Source: Tetmemena sp. SeJ-2015 (taxonomy: Eukaryota > Ciliophora > Spirotrichea > Sporadotrichida > Oxytrichidae). From it: a stretch of DNA of 64,000 nt. Position numbers and translations under genes: made by a program. Position 1 is the stretch's first letter. Every line of letters begins with the position of its first letter. The DNA is taken from positions 30,223 to 94,222 of the forward strand of contig JAJKFJ010022488.1 of the NCBI GenBank assembly GCA_027382625.1, written 5' to 3'. Below, piece by piece: positions 54,516 through 64,000 of the stretch. The notes under the pieces were generated by a model, which saw only the letters and a program-made list of their open reading frames with translations, ran no database searches and had not been told where the DNA came from.

Positions 54516-56155
54516 ACGACCATTAGTTTTCTACTTCGACCGCATGCGATAAAGTTCGAGGTGACAAGGTGTGACTACAGCGTGCTTCGGAGCAAGCAGG
54601 AGGAATAACTGAGGACAAAAATTTTAGTGTACAGAAAGATGCTACTGAGGTGAGCTGCAAGGCGTACATCGTCTCCCTAGACTAAACGCAATTTAAGCCG
54701 TACCATACCACCATAAGGTCAAGGGCTAAGCTTTACTAAAATTAAGTGCTTATCTAGGAAGGGGTTAATCTCAAAACCATAGATGCTCTCGTCAAGATAA
54801 GCTCCTACGCATGAGCGTAGAGCTTCTCCCAAAACTAAATAAAAATCACCATAGGGATAATCACTCGGGAGATGAGACTGATTCGGTTACTATATTCACG
54901 GGAAAAGCTCTAAGTGTTCCTAAACAACCTCAATAATCATTACTCTCTTTCGGTCGTCCAAGCTTGCTCTGAGTCAGGCATAGAGTCATCTTCAACACCC
55001 AGTACTCCTCCTACTTCAAACCCATAAAGGAAATGTTTTCAGAGTGAAAAGCCATTACAATTTGATACTTGTGCGTGAAGACTTTGAGTGAGCAAGGCTT
55101 AGCTCATCAATCGAATAGGTGACTTATTCTGTCAATAGAGCAACTGTGCTGCTAATACAAAATAGCATATGGCTTTAGGAGAATGTAAGATAGCGTCATA
55201 GAGTTTGAATGATTAGAATTAATTTTAAGCAACTTAAGTTTGAGTATTCTATTTTAAACTTCAAGCCAACATCATCTAAGCGATAGGCGACCTCTGCAAT
55301 CCCATGTCTGCGTTAAGGGGCTTATTACCACCGATTATTTGCTCACAGCCATCTGGGTGTCTTCATCTGCACGAATTAAAATCAGGGTGCCATTACACTC
55401 CCATGCTTAAAGAAGCCTCTTTTTGAGAATCAACGAAAGAATCATTTGATGGAAGCTTAGCACGATGCTGGATAACTTTGCATAGTCAAGTAGTCTCTTC
55501 TTGAAGTAACTTCTGAAGTAATAGTGAAACTCAAAGCACCATTTGAAATCAATAATTAGTCAGTCAAACTTGCGAAAAAATGCTGAGAGCATAATAAGAG
55601 TGTTCCATGATTTCAAGGTCATCACCAATCTCAGGCAAAAACGATTACAAAGGTCTCGACGAGATCAGACAGGTCTACATCTAGCTAATAAGAATATAAA
55701 TCACATTCTGAGAGGATTTGCCTATAGCTTCGCAAGGTTTACAAAGCCCTGTCTTGTGCAGGATGCACATCCAGGCGCTAAGCATCATACTCAGTATAGT
55801 TTAAGCAGTACACTAGGAAGGAGTGACAATGTTTCAGACCTTCCTACTTTGGCATCGTTAAAAAGACCCCGCCATAGGTCTTCCTGAGCAATTTACCACG
55901 CAAGAATTACTTGCTAAGATAGCTTGGACTAGTGGCTGCCACCGATTCCTTGAAGTAGACATCATGAAGAAGCTGATATGCAGGAAGCGAAGGCCTCGTT
56001 TGACATCTACTACATGAGCCTCATTGCCTACAGCTGCTTCCTCAAGACATTCTACTCTCATTCAAGACAAAAAGTAGCTAAGTTCATACAGCATTGCGGC
56101 TATATTACATAGCTTCGGGTTACACAACAAAACAGAGGTGGCTCAATACGACCAT
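54516..56155. other. GC-rich island of unknown nature, about 1.6 kb
   Basis: Roughly 43-45 percent GC against about 22 percent outside, with sharp edges. The 8-bp repeat ACGACCAT lies at both borders (54516-54523 and 56148-56155). Long open frames exist on both strands, for example KAYIVSLDQTQFKPYHTTIR and EAKASFDIYYMSLIAYSCFL on plus, and EDTQMAVSKQSVVISPLTQT on minus. The best frame changes every 100-200 bases. There are few AT-rich separators, so ordinary IES interruption does not explain it. Candidates are a decayed mobile element, a germline-limited gene with errors, or closely packed segments of a rearranged gene. No rRNA, transposase or reverse transcriptase motif was recognised. Confidence 0.45.
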
Positions 56156-56959
56156 ATTAAATTCAAAGATTGAAGTTTTACTTTTAAAAGCTTGCAAAAG
56201 AAGCAATTATTAAAAAGATATGATAGATTATCTTCGATAATTAAGTTTTATCTCGATATTTTGCTCTTGATTATGATTACTCTCATTACTTATCAAAATT
56301 GGAAGAATATGAGTCCAGAAATATAAATATTTCTATAAGAAATAGTTTTAATAAAAAATTTGTTTATTCTTAAAACATTAAGATCCATAATTTTTAAATG
56401 TGAGCTTTTATAGAAATTATTTTTATGTTTTTTGTTTTAATAATTTTTACCATTAATTATAATGAATAGTAAATATAATTTATTCATAGAAAAAAATAAA
56501 AATTATAAAATATTTAAGAGATTTTAATCTTCTTATTACTTCTAATTTCAATAGAATTTAAATATTAAATAAGCAATATTTTAAATCAATTTAATTATAT
56601 TGATAATAACTCCTCTGAATTCATTCAAGATAGGATCTTATTTTAAGATAAAATTATGATTAATCATAAGTATAGTAAAAATAATTCAGAGGGATTTTCA
56701 GTTGTATAAATGATGGGATATTGAAGCCTTTTTAATATTAATTGCTGCTATTTTGTAATTAAAATAGTGAATTGATTGGCTGATCTTTTATAATGAGAGA
56801 AGTTATTAAATATACCTGCAGGCATTAATAGATTGCGACTTAGTCTGACATAGAGCATCAGATCATCGCAAGCCGATCTTATATGCCATAAATTTATGAA
56901 GCTTGATAGACATTTATCATGTTTTCAAAACCTCATTGACTGAGGGTGTAACTTTTCAA
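56156..56959. other. AT-rich interval with a small inverted repeat
   Basis: No coding signal. CTCCTCTGAATT near 56,610 and AATTCAGAGG near 56,685 form an inverted repeat around an AT-rich loop. Confidence 0.45.
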
Positions 56960-58108
56960 ACATTCGGTTCCCTCGAATGAACTCTTTCACATTCCCACTG
57001 ATTAACTTTGTTGGTAGATTACTTGGAGTCAATCAATTTCTTTTCATAAGATAAATTAATATATTAATAACAATCTTGAGGTATATTTGGTATAGTTGAT
57101 GACACTTCTGATTGAGATCCCCAACTTGTATTGGGCACGAAACTTAAATCATTGAGGAAAGCTTGCATCATTCCGCTTCCAACCTTATAATATTTTTATA
57201 AATTTTATTTTGCTCTTCATTATTTTGATTTGGAGCCTATTTATTTTCCTCTTTATCTTGATCTTCAGATTTCTGAGGTTTAGGTTTCTTTGCTTTATTA
57301 GCGTTCTTTTGCTTTAATTTATAAATATAAAATTCCTATTTCACAAAGCAAATCTAATAAGTATTTTGAATTTAGTTTTAAAAATCTTTTTATAAATAAT
57401 TCACCAAAAAGAATATTTTTGCAAATAATTATTGCTTCTTAACAAGCAAAAGTTTGCTCAAGCTAGGATCTATAAATTTATGAATCTTCTCTAGCAAACC
57501 AAAGGTTTTTAAGATTTTGGTTCCTGAAAGAAACAATGACTTGTCAGCTTGAATAGATTGCAGTTATTCTATCACTTTTTGCATATCTTGTATTCTTTTA
57601 GTTAGAATCTAGATGTTAGGTTCAACCAAACTCTTTAGTGTAGAAGTATCAAACTTCTCTAATTTAAAACACATAAATTTCTGCTGATGCGCTTGATGAT
57701 TTTACTTGCAAATGCCACAACTAAAGCAATTGACACAAAATAAATTGCATTCAGTACAAAAATCTGTTGCATCATCATTAGGCTCATGACCTTCACACAA
57801 GACTGCTTGTTTTCCAAACTTGCTGAATTTATCGAGTACATTTTGTCTAAACCTTGCTGCTACCTTAGTTGTATCATCACAGACGCAGCATTTGTATTTA
57901 TCCTACATTATTTATTTTAAAGATAAAATAAATCCTGATCCTTCAGTAATTTGTAAGCACATTTTAGGCAAAAGGAATCTCCGCAAGGAAGTTCTTATTC
58001 TCTTCTTTCACCCATGTCGTATTCTCTCTTACAAATTTTGCATATTGTGCTTTAGTCAACTTCTTGATAATTGAAAATTTGTTGCTATTAGTTATCTGAA
58101 CTCATCAT
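56960..58108 (-). CDS. RING and B-box zinc-finger protein (TRIM-like E3 ligase)
   Basis: Minus-strand start MMSSDNQQQQIFNYQEVDQS at 58,108. A RING finger follows: CKICKREYDMG .. LPCGDSFCLKCAYKLL .. YKCCVCDD. A B-box comes next, CEGHEPNDDATDFCTECNLF .. CGICKQNHQAHQQKF, and then a coiled coil (NIQILTKRIQDMQKVIEQLQ). This is the tripartite order of TRIM ubiquitin ligases. After an AT-rich gap (57,310-57,440) the sequence continues with a Lys/Asn/Gln-rich segment (KKPKPQKSEDQDKEENK) and MQAFLNDLSFVPNTSWGSQS, extending to about 56,960. The end is not fixed. A 32-bp IES with pointer ATCCT lies inside the RING. It is the second B-box gene within 9 kb, after the one at 48.9-49.6 kb. Confidence 0.85.
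57900..57931 (-). other. IES, 32 bp, pointer ATCCT
   Basis: ATCCT at 57900-57904 and 57932-57936. Excision joins YKLLKDQD to KYKCCVCDDTTKVAA, completing the RING zinc ligands. Confidence 0.9.
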
Positions 58109-58238
58109 TTTATCTTAAGTTTAATTAATATATATTATTATAAACTCTAAAATCACCACAATTTATAAGTAGGAATAAATAAATCCTATATTTATTTTAA
58201 AGATATTGTTAATATTTTATAGATTTTATATGATATTT

Positions 58239-59654
58239 ATGTTTAAGAGCCACTACGATAGAATGAATCTTTTGTGTATGAAGAGGATGATGAATCTGAG
58301 ATTAAAATAAGGACCTTAAAACTTGGTTATTCCATTAAAAACTCAAACCTAATGTCAAAAGAACCAGAGAGCTCAAAACAAGATAGCGTAGAACAAAACT
58401 AGCACAACGAATTCCAGGATTTTTAAATTGTGAACTACATCGATAATCAAGCTGTGTAGGTAGATTAAAATTTACACTCATAAAATAATCTGAGATTAAA
58501 AAAGGACTTGCTCAAGTTAGGGGAAATGAGTCACCAACTATTGGAATAGAATTCATTACAAAATTATCATGCTGACTTTGCTAAAAATCATTAGTAGCAA
58601 TTTGCCCAGTCTTTAAACAATAGTGATCAAAAAAAGAGACACAAATAAACTCCTTCCTATCAGCTAATTAATGCCTCTTACTTGTAAATCAATAGAATTC
58701 TTAATTATTTATATATAGAGAAGAAATTATCGGCAAGATATTATGGTATTATCTTAATTAGTTTCTCTTTAAAATATTTTATTTAACAATTTGTTAAGAG
58801 TTATTGAGCAGATAATTTTTGCTTGATTTTATATAAGATAATTTATGTTTTAAGGCAATATTGAGGCTATAAAATAATTATCAGGTAATACTTTTTATTA
58901 TGTGAGTTCTGATATTTCTCATATGATTTTATTAAAATAATTTACTATTTTTAAAAGAATGCGTAAATCTGATAATGATTCTGATGACTCTCTTGACTCA
59001 TAGTAAGAGAGAGTTTTTGAAACTAATCTTGATCATTTAAACAAGTAATAGTAAGCAAGAGACTTGTCTATTGGCTAAAGAAAGGAGAGCAGAGATAGTT
59101 TGAATTAGCGATAAGAAGTTAAATAGTCAAAAAGAAACACAATCGATTACAAAAGCAAGTCTGATGTTATCAAAAGAGAAAGCATGGACAACAAAAACAC
59201 CGTCATTTTATTTTCAGATTAGACCAGCCAGAAAATGTCTCCAAAATTAGATAGAGAGAGTCAAGAAAACAATTCGCAAGATCTGCTACTTCATCCTTCA
59301 AAGAGTAGAAACAAATTCCAGAGGACAGCAAACAAGGAAACAATTGCTCCATATTTTGAAACTGTAAATACCCACTAGTCAATACAAAATATTCAGCACT
59401 CTCACAATATAAGAGTTTGCTTGAATTATAATAAGATGATTTTAAATGGATAAAAGCATGAACACATAATATAATTTAAATTTATTGGAAATCAAGATTC
59501 TTAAAAATATTATAAAAGAACCACATTTCATAATATGTAGATTAACAGAATCTAAAGTATTTCATTTTAAAATATTTTTCTTATTACGATAAGATTAAAA
59601 GAAGAAAAGTAATGGATAAATTAGTTGTTATTTATGACGTTGGAATTGGAATGA
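58239..59654 (+). CDS. Ser/Asn/Gln-rich, probably disordered protein, hypothetical
   Basis: Starts MFKSHYDRMN at 58,239. After a one-base shift it reads FVYEEDDESEIKIRTLKLGY, a Gln-rich region (NEFQDFQIVNYIDNQAVQ) and the helical LRLKKDLLKLGEMSHQLLEQ. An AT-rich interruption at about 58,700-58,955 precedes a long uninterrupted frame, KSDNDSDDSLDSQQERVFET .. SVIKRESMDN-like basic Ser-rich text .. RNKFQRTANKETIAPYFETV, which ends at TGA 59652-59654. The last 200 bases are AT-rich and may be an IES rather than coding. Repeated SD and RES motifs suggest a phosphorylated regulatory protein, but nothing specific was recognised. Confidence 0.6.
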
Positions 59655-59815
59655 TTAAATTAAAAACTCGAAAACTCTCCCTCGTTGAGAAAGATATTAA
59701 ATCTTAATTTATTTAAGATTAAAAATATATTTAATTGTTATTGATGTGGCTGACTAGTAAGTGGATAACATGCAGCGTGAGATCAGCGTAAAATTAGCAA
59801 TTATATTTGTTGGTT

Positions 59816-60230
59816 ATGCCTAAAGAACCAGTGGGCAAAGTAGATTAAGGATCTGCTTAGCCTCCTATAAGTGTATTTATTGCTCCATTACAGGTGGAGG
59901 AGAGCGATCTCTCTTAGACAAATCTATTTTACAATAAGCCTAGTCCCACCTGAGTGACAGGCAAATCACTCTCAGTCACGGAGAGTTTGAAAGGTGGGGA
60001 TTCCTATTGTCCTGTACTGCTCGCTTATTATGTAATGCCGCATTAGTAAACAGATAATAATTATAATAATCTCAACACTTATAAATAGCAGATTTCTTTC
60101 AGCGGATTATTTAATTTATATCCATAAAATTACTCCAATTCTCAAAATATATCTGACTCCTTCAAACACTGTGGAGAGAATCAACTTAGCATATTTTATT
60201 TATTTCAAAAGACTTTGAATAAAATTAATT
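59816..60230 (+). CDS. Unidentified plus-strand gene segment
   Basis: ATG at 59,816 opens MPKEPVGKVDQGSAQPPISV and FIAPLQVEESDLSQTNLFYN. After an in-frame TGA (59951-59953) the same frame continues VTGKSLSVTESLKGGDSYCP, VLLAYYVMPHQQTDNN and LFNLYPQNYSNSQNISDSF to about 60,220, where AT-rich DNA begins. A competing open frame exists, but its composition is poorer. The TGA may be an error, an IES border or the true stop. Pro/Ser/Asn-rich, no domain recognised. Confidence 0.5.
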
Positions 60231-60995
60231 TTTACATCTGAGAGAGTTCAGGAAAATATAAGTTAATGTGTACATTAATTATAGTTGTATAAATCTGAAG
60301 TCCTTTAAACTCTATACTTTTACTGGACAAGCATACAACAATGAGAAATTGATGTTTGATAACTAATTTTTTATCTAGCTTTTATTTAAAGGATGTTTAA
60401 TTATACGACGTTTTAATTTAATTTCCATTAAATATTTTTATTTTAAATTAATTTGTTTAATCCTGCAAACATCTATAAATGATTCTTGCAGAATTATGAG
60501 CAAGTTGATATCCCCTAGATATTTAAAGAATATGAGTAAAAGATGCTCTTTTCAAATTTAATATGAATACTACAGACTTTAGATCTCTATAATCTCTTCC
60601 TATGATGTATTCTTAATTAAATCAAATCAATTTTGTTAATTACGTAAGCGAATTTGCTTTTTTACAAATTATGATGTATTTCAAAATGTAATGATAATAA
60701 GTGCTTCGATAAAAACACTTAAAGAAATCAATAAAAATCTATTTGTAATTTGATATCTGAACTGTTAGCACAAATAAGCGAAGTGAAGTAGAGAGTTAAG
60801 AATAAAAATGAATGTTTTGAAATTTTAAGTGAAATTTAATAGCAGTTGCATTTCTTTGAAATATTATACTCATTCAGCTGAGCTGGCTTCAAAATATAAA
60901 TTCAGTTTGTAGTGAGAAGGTGCGAAGCTGATAGGTTTATAGATAGCTGAAGCTGAATTACAGAGGGTCAATTCTTCGTCTCCGTTACATTTTTT
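60231..60995. other. AT-rich interval
   Basis: No firm gene. Weak plus-strand coding-like text (SAELASKYKFSL, IAEAELQRVNSSSP) near 60,875-60,990 may be shadow or an isolated segment. Confidence 0.4.
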
Positions 60996-61265
60996 TCAGA
61001 CCTTGATGACATTTAATTAAACATGTTTGCAGTTAAGGCAGACTCTTGCTTTTTGCCATGCGCATTCGCAACAGAGACCGCAGGTACAGAAACAGCAGAC
61101 GATACAAGTCCAGCCAGAGAATTTATTATCCATGACCATGTCACCTTTCTGGCATGCAGGGCAGTCAAACAAATAGATATTTTATTAGTCGCCTTTGCGT
61201 TGTTGCTGTCCCATCATTACGACTTGAGGAGCAGATTGGCCGTAGTAAAATAATTATAGTTCATG
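60996..61265 (-). CDS. BRI3-like small membrane zinc-motif protein
   Basis: Minus-strand protein of about 85 residues: MNYGQSAPQVVMMGQQQRKG, then DCPACQKGDMVMDNKFSGW, a short Cys-rich hydrophobic core (TCIVCCFCTCGLCCECAW) and a closing RVCLNCKH motif. The pattern CPxC .. hydrophobic CC-rich turn .. RxCxNC matches the Brain protein I3 family, related in layout to LITAF-type membrane-inserted zinc domains that sit on endosomal or lysosomal membranes. A 14-bp IES with pointer TAGT near the N-terminus must be removed. Homologues usually end shortly after the second Cys pair. Here the frame runs a few more residues to TGA 60996-60998. Start at ATG 61263-61265. The plus-strand ORF across the same bases is its shadow. 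Confidence 0.82.
61243..61256 (-). other. IES, 14 bp, pointer TAGT
   Basis: TAGT at 61243-61246 and 61257-61260. Excision gives MNYGQSAPQVVMMGQQQ in frame with the Cys-rich core. Confidence 0.75.
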
Positions 61266-61839
61266 TTGAGTGAGTGAGTTAGTTTATTAATAAATTATAT
61301 TTATTAGAGAAGTAACACATATTAAAACTAAAATATTTATTTATAGAAAATTTAAATTTGCATAGGTTTAATAAAATACAATATATAAGTAAAATTTCAT
61401 TTAAACAAAAAAAGTTAATTATTTAATTTTATTTTAAACCGATTATTCTTACTAAAATTAACCTGTAAGATTTTAGTATAAAAATATTTAATTAGAAATC
61501 TAAGTTAATTTATTTTAAATAATAAATATAAATTGAAAATAACTAAAATAAAGTTAAAATGTTTAGAATATCGAGTCCTATTTAATGATAATCCTAAAAT
61601 TAATATTTTTTATATCTATTAATTTTTAAAAATTAAGATTTCTTATATAAATTCTAAAACTTGGACAGTTTTGCAAATAAATATGTTTAAACTCTAATTA
61701 TAGCTTTTGCTATTTAAAATAACCTACCTTTAAGATTTATAAAATGGTTAAATTTATTGAATAAGTTTTAAATTATTTTAATTTAGAATATAACTTATTT
61801 AATTAAAAACACAGATAAATTCACTGTACATATCTTAGT
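61266..61839. other. AT-rich interval, nothing recognised
   Basis: Upstream of the BRI3-like gene. Extremely AT-rich, no coding signal. Confidence 0.5.
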
Positions 61840-61975
61840 ATTGATAGTCTAGTATGCCGAAACTGTAACTGCCATATTTCTAAGGCCTCCAATTTACAGT
61901 TTAATGATGCTATTAGGGCTACAAACCTCAGACCTCATTTGTAAAGCCACGCAAAATGTAAAATTTATTATAAAT
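61840..61975 (+). CDS. Isolated Cys-containing coding-like segment
   Basis: A GC-richer patch reads LVCRNCNCHISKASNLQFND and AIRATNLRPHLQSHAKCKIY with one TAA Gln codon. C-x2-C-x-C-H-I-S with a distant Cys hints at a zinc-binding fold, but the piece is too short to assign. It is probably one germline segment of a gene whose other segments were not found. Confidence 0.35.
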
Positions 61976-63500
61976 TTTTATGCTTTTAATCAACTCATAC
62001 TATTTTCTCTTATTAAAAATCATAAAATTTTTAATTAAACAAAAATAGAGCTAAAATAAATTTATAAACTCTTACTAAATTTATATCTATGAATTAATTA
62101 TTTTACGAGGTTTTAATGTAGAGGTAGATAAATTAAAATAACAAAACCTAAATAGCAAAATTCTACTTATAAATTGAAAATATTGAAGATATAGCTAGAG
62201 TCTATATATATTTATTGATTGAAGGAACAAAAGACCAGCTTTATAGATATTTTGTTAATATAATATATTCTTTCAAATTTAGAATACCACTCTTTTTACA
62301 GATTAAGCTAATAAAAATAATTAGATATAGAGGTTAACTTAATATTTTATTTTAATTATTTAAATCAATCAAATATACTATACTCTAAAACCTTGACCTA
62401 TTATCCTACTCTAATACATTTTAATTAATCCTTAACTATTTATAAAAATAAAATGGAAAATTTATTAGCAAAATAAAAAATGTGTGGAAAGGGGTGAAGA
62501 GGTGAAACGAGGTTTTTGTTTTGTAATCAAGTTAATGAGATAAAGAAAATTGGCCGCAATCAAAACCCTTTCCAGGTGTTATAAATAAACTTTACCATAC
62601 ATTAGAGAAGATTAAGAATTTAATATTCAAGTAATTAAATAGATTGATAAATTAACTATTATTTTGATTTGGGGAATATTTAGAATTAAGAATCAGAGTA
62701 TTTTCTCTAACTTATACAAGCGTTATACTTTTCAAAGGAGAGCCTTGTCTTGCTTATAGCTCATATTCTCTCATTTCGGTCGTTATCTACGGTGATCAAT
62801 TTAAGTTATAACTTTTTAAAATTATAAAATTATCAAGTTACTTTTCACTTACCAAAAAATAAATTCATTACTTGTTATTTAAAATTATGAAAAAATTATT
62901 AGTTTTATTTTTTTTTTTTCTCAAGAATTTTCATTTTTTGAGATAATTAAGATGAAAGCAATTTCTTGGGGAAAAAAAAGAGGTGTTTTTTGAGCAATCT
63001 TATGCAAATAAATATTTTTTCTCAAATTAATTTCTAAGTTTAGAATAGACGTGTGTAACTGCTTATAACCAGAGCAAAAAGAAACTAAGCTCATTTTAAA
63101 TTTGAGAAGGAAAGATTATTATCAGCAGCTTGAAATGCATACCATAGATTTGGAGAATGAATAAAGGAATTATTTAGGATACTCAGGTTTACAAGTAAGA
63201 CTTTGGTTAAACTCGAAAAACATAATTCAAGTAAACATATCAACTCAAATTTTTCCCCATTATATTTTAAACTATTTCTCAAAATATTTTTGATGAAATT
63301 AAAAAATTTTTAAATTTTTAAAAAAAAAAGGGAAAATTTCATTTAAAATTTTTAATTTTTTTTTTTTATTTTGATTTTTTTTAAATTTTAAAAACCTAAA
63401 ATAATTTAAAAAGTTTAATTTTAAAAATTTCTAAAATAAATTAATATCTAATTTTTTTTGAAATTTTAACTAAATATTGTTCTTCAATTTCTTTAAATAT
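61976..63500. other. AT-rich interval with homopolymer-rich end
   Basis: No gene-like frame. From about 62,880 to 63,480 long A and T runs dominate, like 23.1-23.9 kb. Confidence 0.5.
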
Positions 63501-63503
63501 AGG

Positions 63504-64000
63504 ATGAATATGAATGGATAATCGGAGGTTGATGAATTTAAATCAGAAATAGGGAATAATTATTTTAAAGCATAGGTAAGTTCTAAGTTTAGAGATGCTG
63601 GCAAAACCTTAAAATATGCAAGGGCAACGTGATTAGTTTTTGCATTATTTGGTTTGTATACTGAAGTTTAGTCTATACACTTACTTCCGGACGTGTTGTC
63701 AACCTGCCCGACCCTGGGCCTCCTGCGCCTGGGGCCTCCAACTCTGTAAATGCTATGGTTCGACCATCCTGTCCATTTTACCAATTTGCCGGTTTTAAGG
63801 AGCGCTTATAAAAAAGGAAAAGGGGGTATAGGAAACGAAGGTACCTGGAATTGGGCGACCCTCTGAATTCAATATACCCATATTTGATATGCTTTTGGAT
63901 TTTTGTGGACCTCCCATTTTAGGTAGGTCCTCGAAAGTATGGGGGGGAGCTCGATAAAATAAAGGGGATGCCAGTTTTAAAAGTGGTCTGGATTTTATTA
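63504..64000 (+). CDS. Possible Tim17/22/23-like fragment, runs off the right edge
   Basis: ATG at 63,504 opens MNMNGQSEVDEFKSEIGNNY, then SSKFRDAGKTLKYARA and, after removing a candidate 18-bp IES (pointer GCA at 63624 and 63642), LFGLYTEVQSI. The order of a basic helix followed by a Gly-containing hydrophobic segment ending in TE resembles the first half of Tim22-type translocase proteins, but the match is weak. From about 63,690 the sequence is GC-rich with run-doubling (GGGCCTCC, GGGGGGG), and no frame holds for long, so base quality near the window end is doubtful. Confidence 0.3.

Noticed and set aside
54516..56155. Possible ribosomal RNA or structured RNA gene because of GC content.
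   Set aside because: No conserved rRNA core words were found, and several stretches read like protein. Kept as an unknown island instead.
61023..61253. Plus-strand ORF of 76 codons.
   Set aside because: Exact antisense shadow of the BRI3-like gene, whose Cys pattern is much stronger evidence.
1..64000. Telomeric repeats or TBE transposon ends.
   Set aside because: No tandem CCCCAAAA or GGGGTTTT arrays were seen. Short C or A runs such as those near 23,745 are not telomeric.
1..64000. Scrambled (permuted or inverted) gene segments.
   Set aside because: In every recognised gene the segments occur in colinear order and on one strand. Only the island at 54.5-56.2 kb leaves this open.
1..64000. 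CRISPR array, integron, plasmid or prophage features.
   Set aside because: No regularly spaced repeats, bacterial ribosome-binding sites or operon structure. The sequence is eukaryotic.

Overview
The window reads as germline (micronuclear) DNA of a hypotrich ciliate such as Oxytricha, Stylonychia or Tetmemena. Conserved genes are readable only if TAA and TAG encode Gln and TGA is the sole stop. Their reading frames are interrupted by short AT-rich segments flanked by direct repeats of 2 to 14 bp with varied sequence. Removing each segment plus one repeat copy restores the conserved protein. That is the MDS/IES architecture with pointers. Varied, non-TA pointers argue against Paramecium and Euplotes, and IESs inside exons argue against Tetrahymena. 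No telomeric C4A4/G4T4 repeats and no TBE-type ends were seen, as expected for an internal germline contig. Spliceosomal GT..AG introns also occur.

Layout. 1-22.6 kb is gene-dense: a coiled-coil protein (-), a SIZ/PIAS SUMO ligase (+), a small membrane protein (+), a PPWD1-type WD40-cyclophilin (+), tRNA-Gly(GCC) (-), Pol III subunit C11/POLR3K (-), aspartyl aminopeptidase (+), a membrane protein (+), a cathepsin-like protease (+), phosphoserine aminotransferase (+), alpha-carbonic anhydrase (+) and a large LRR/coiled-coil protein (-). 22.7-24 kb is low-complexity DNA. 24-32 kb carries long minus-strand Q/N/S-rich and coiled-coil genes. 32-34.2 kb is a CK1-type kinase (+). 34.4-34.9 kb is a GC-rich, hairpin-rich, SINE-like insertion with a 17-bp target duplication. 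35-39.5 kb is a plus-strand gene split by a 1.56-kb ORF-bearing insertion with a (TTA)n tail and 14-bp flanking repeats.

From about 39.5 kb onward the DNA is about 75-80 percent AT, with coding pieces scattered between long non-coding stretches. This part includes a 0.45-kb imperfect inverted repeat (42.3-42.8 kb), a B-box protein (-), several partial plus-strand genes, a GC-rich island (54.5-56.2 kb), a RING/B-box protein (-), a Ser/Asn/Gln-rich protein (+), a BRI3-like membrane protein (-) and a possible Tim22-like fragment at the right edge.

The genes are mostly unrelated housekeeping functions, each presumably destined for its own nanochromosome, so no operon logic applies. Several conserved genes need single-base corrections in addition to IES removal, which suggests residual indels in the assembly. 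Frame-based calls should be read with that in mind.
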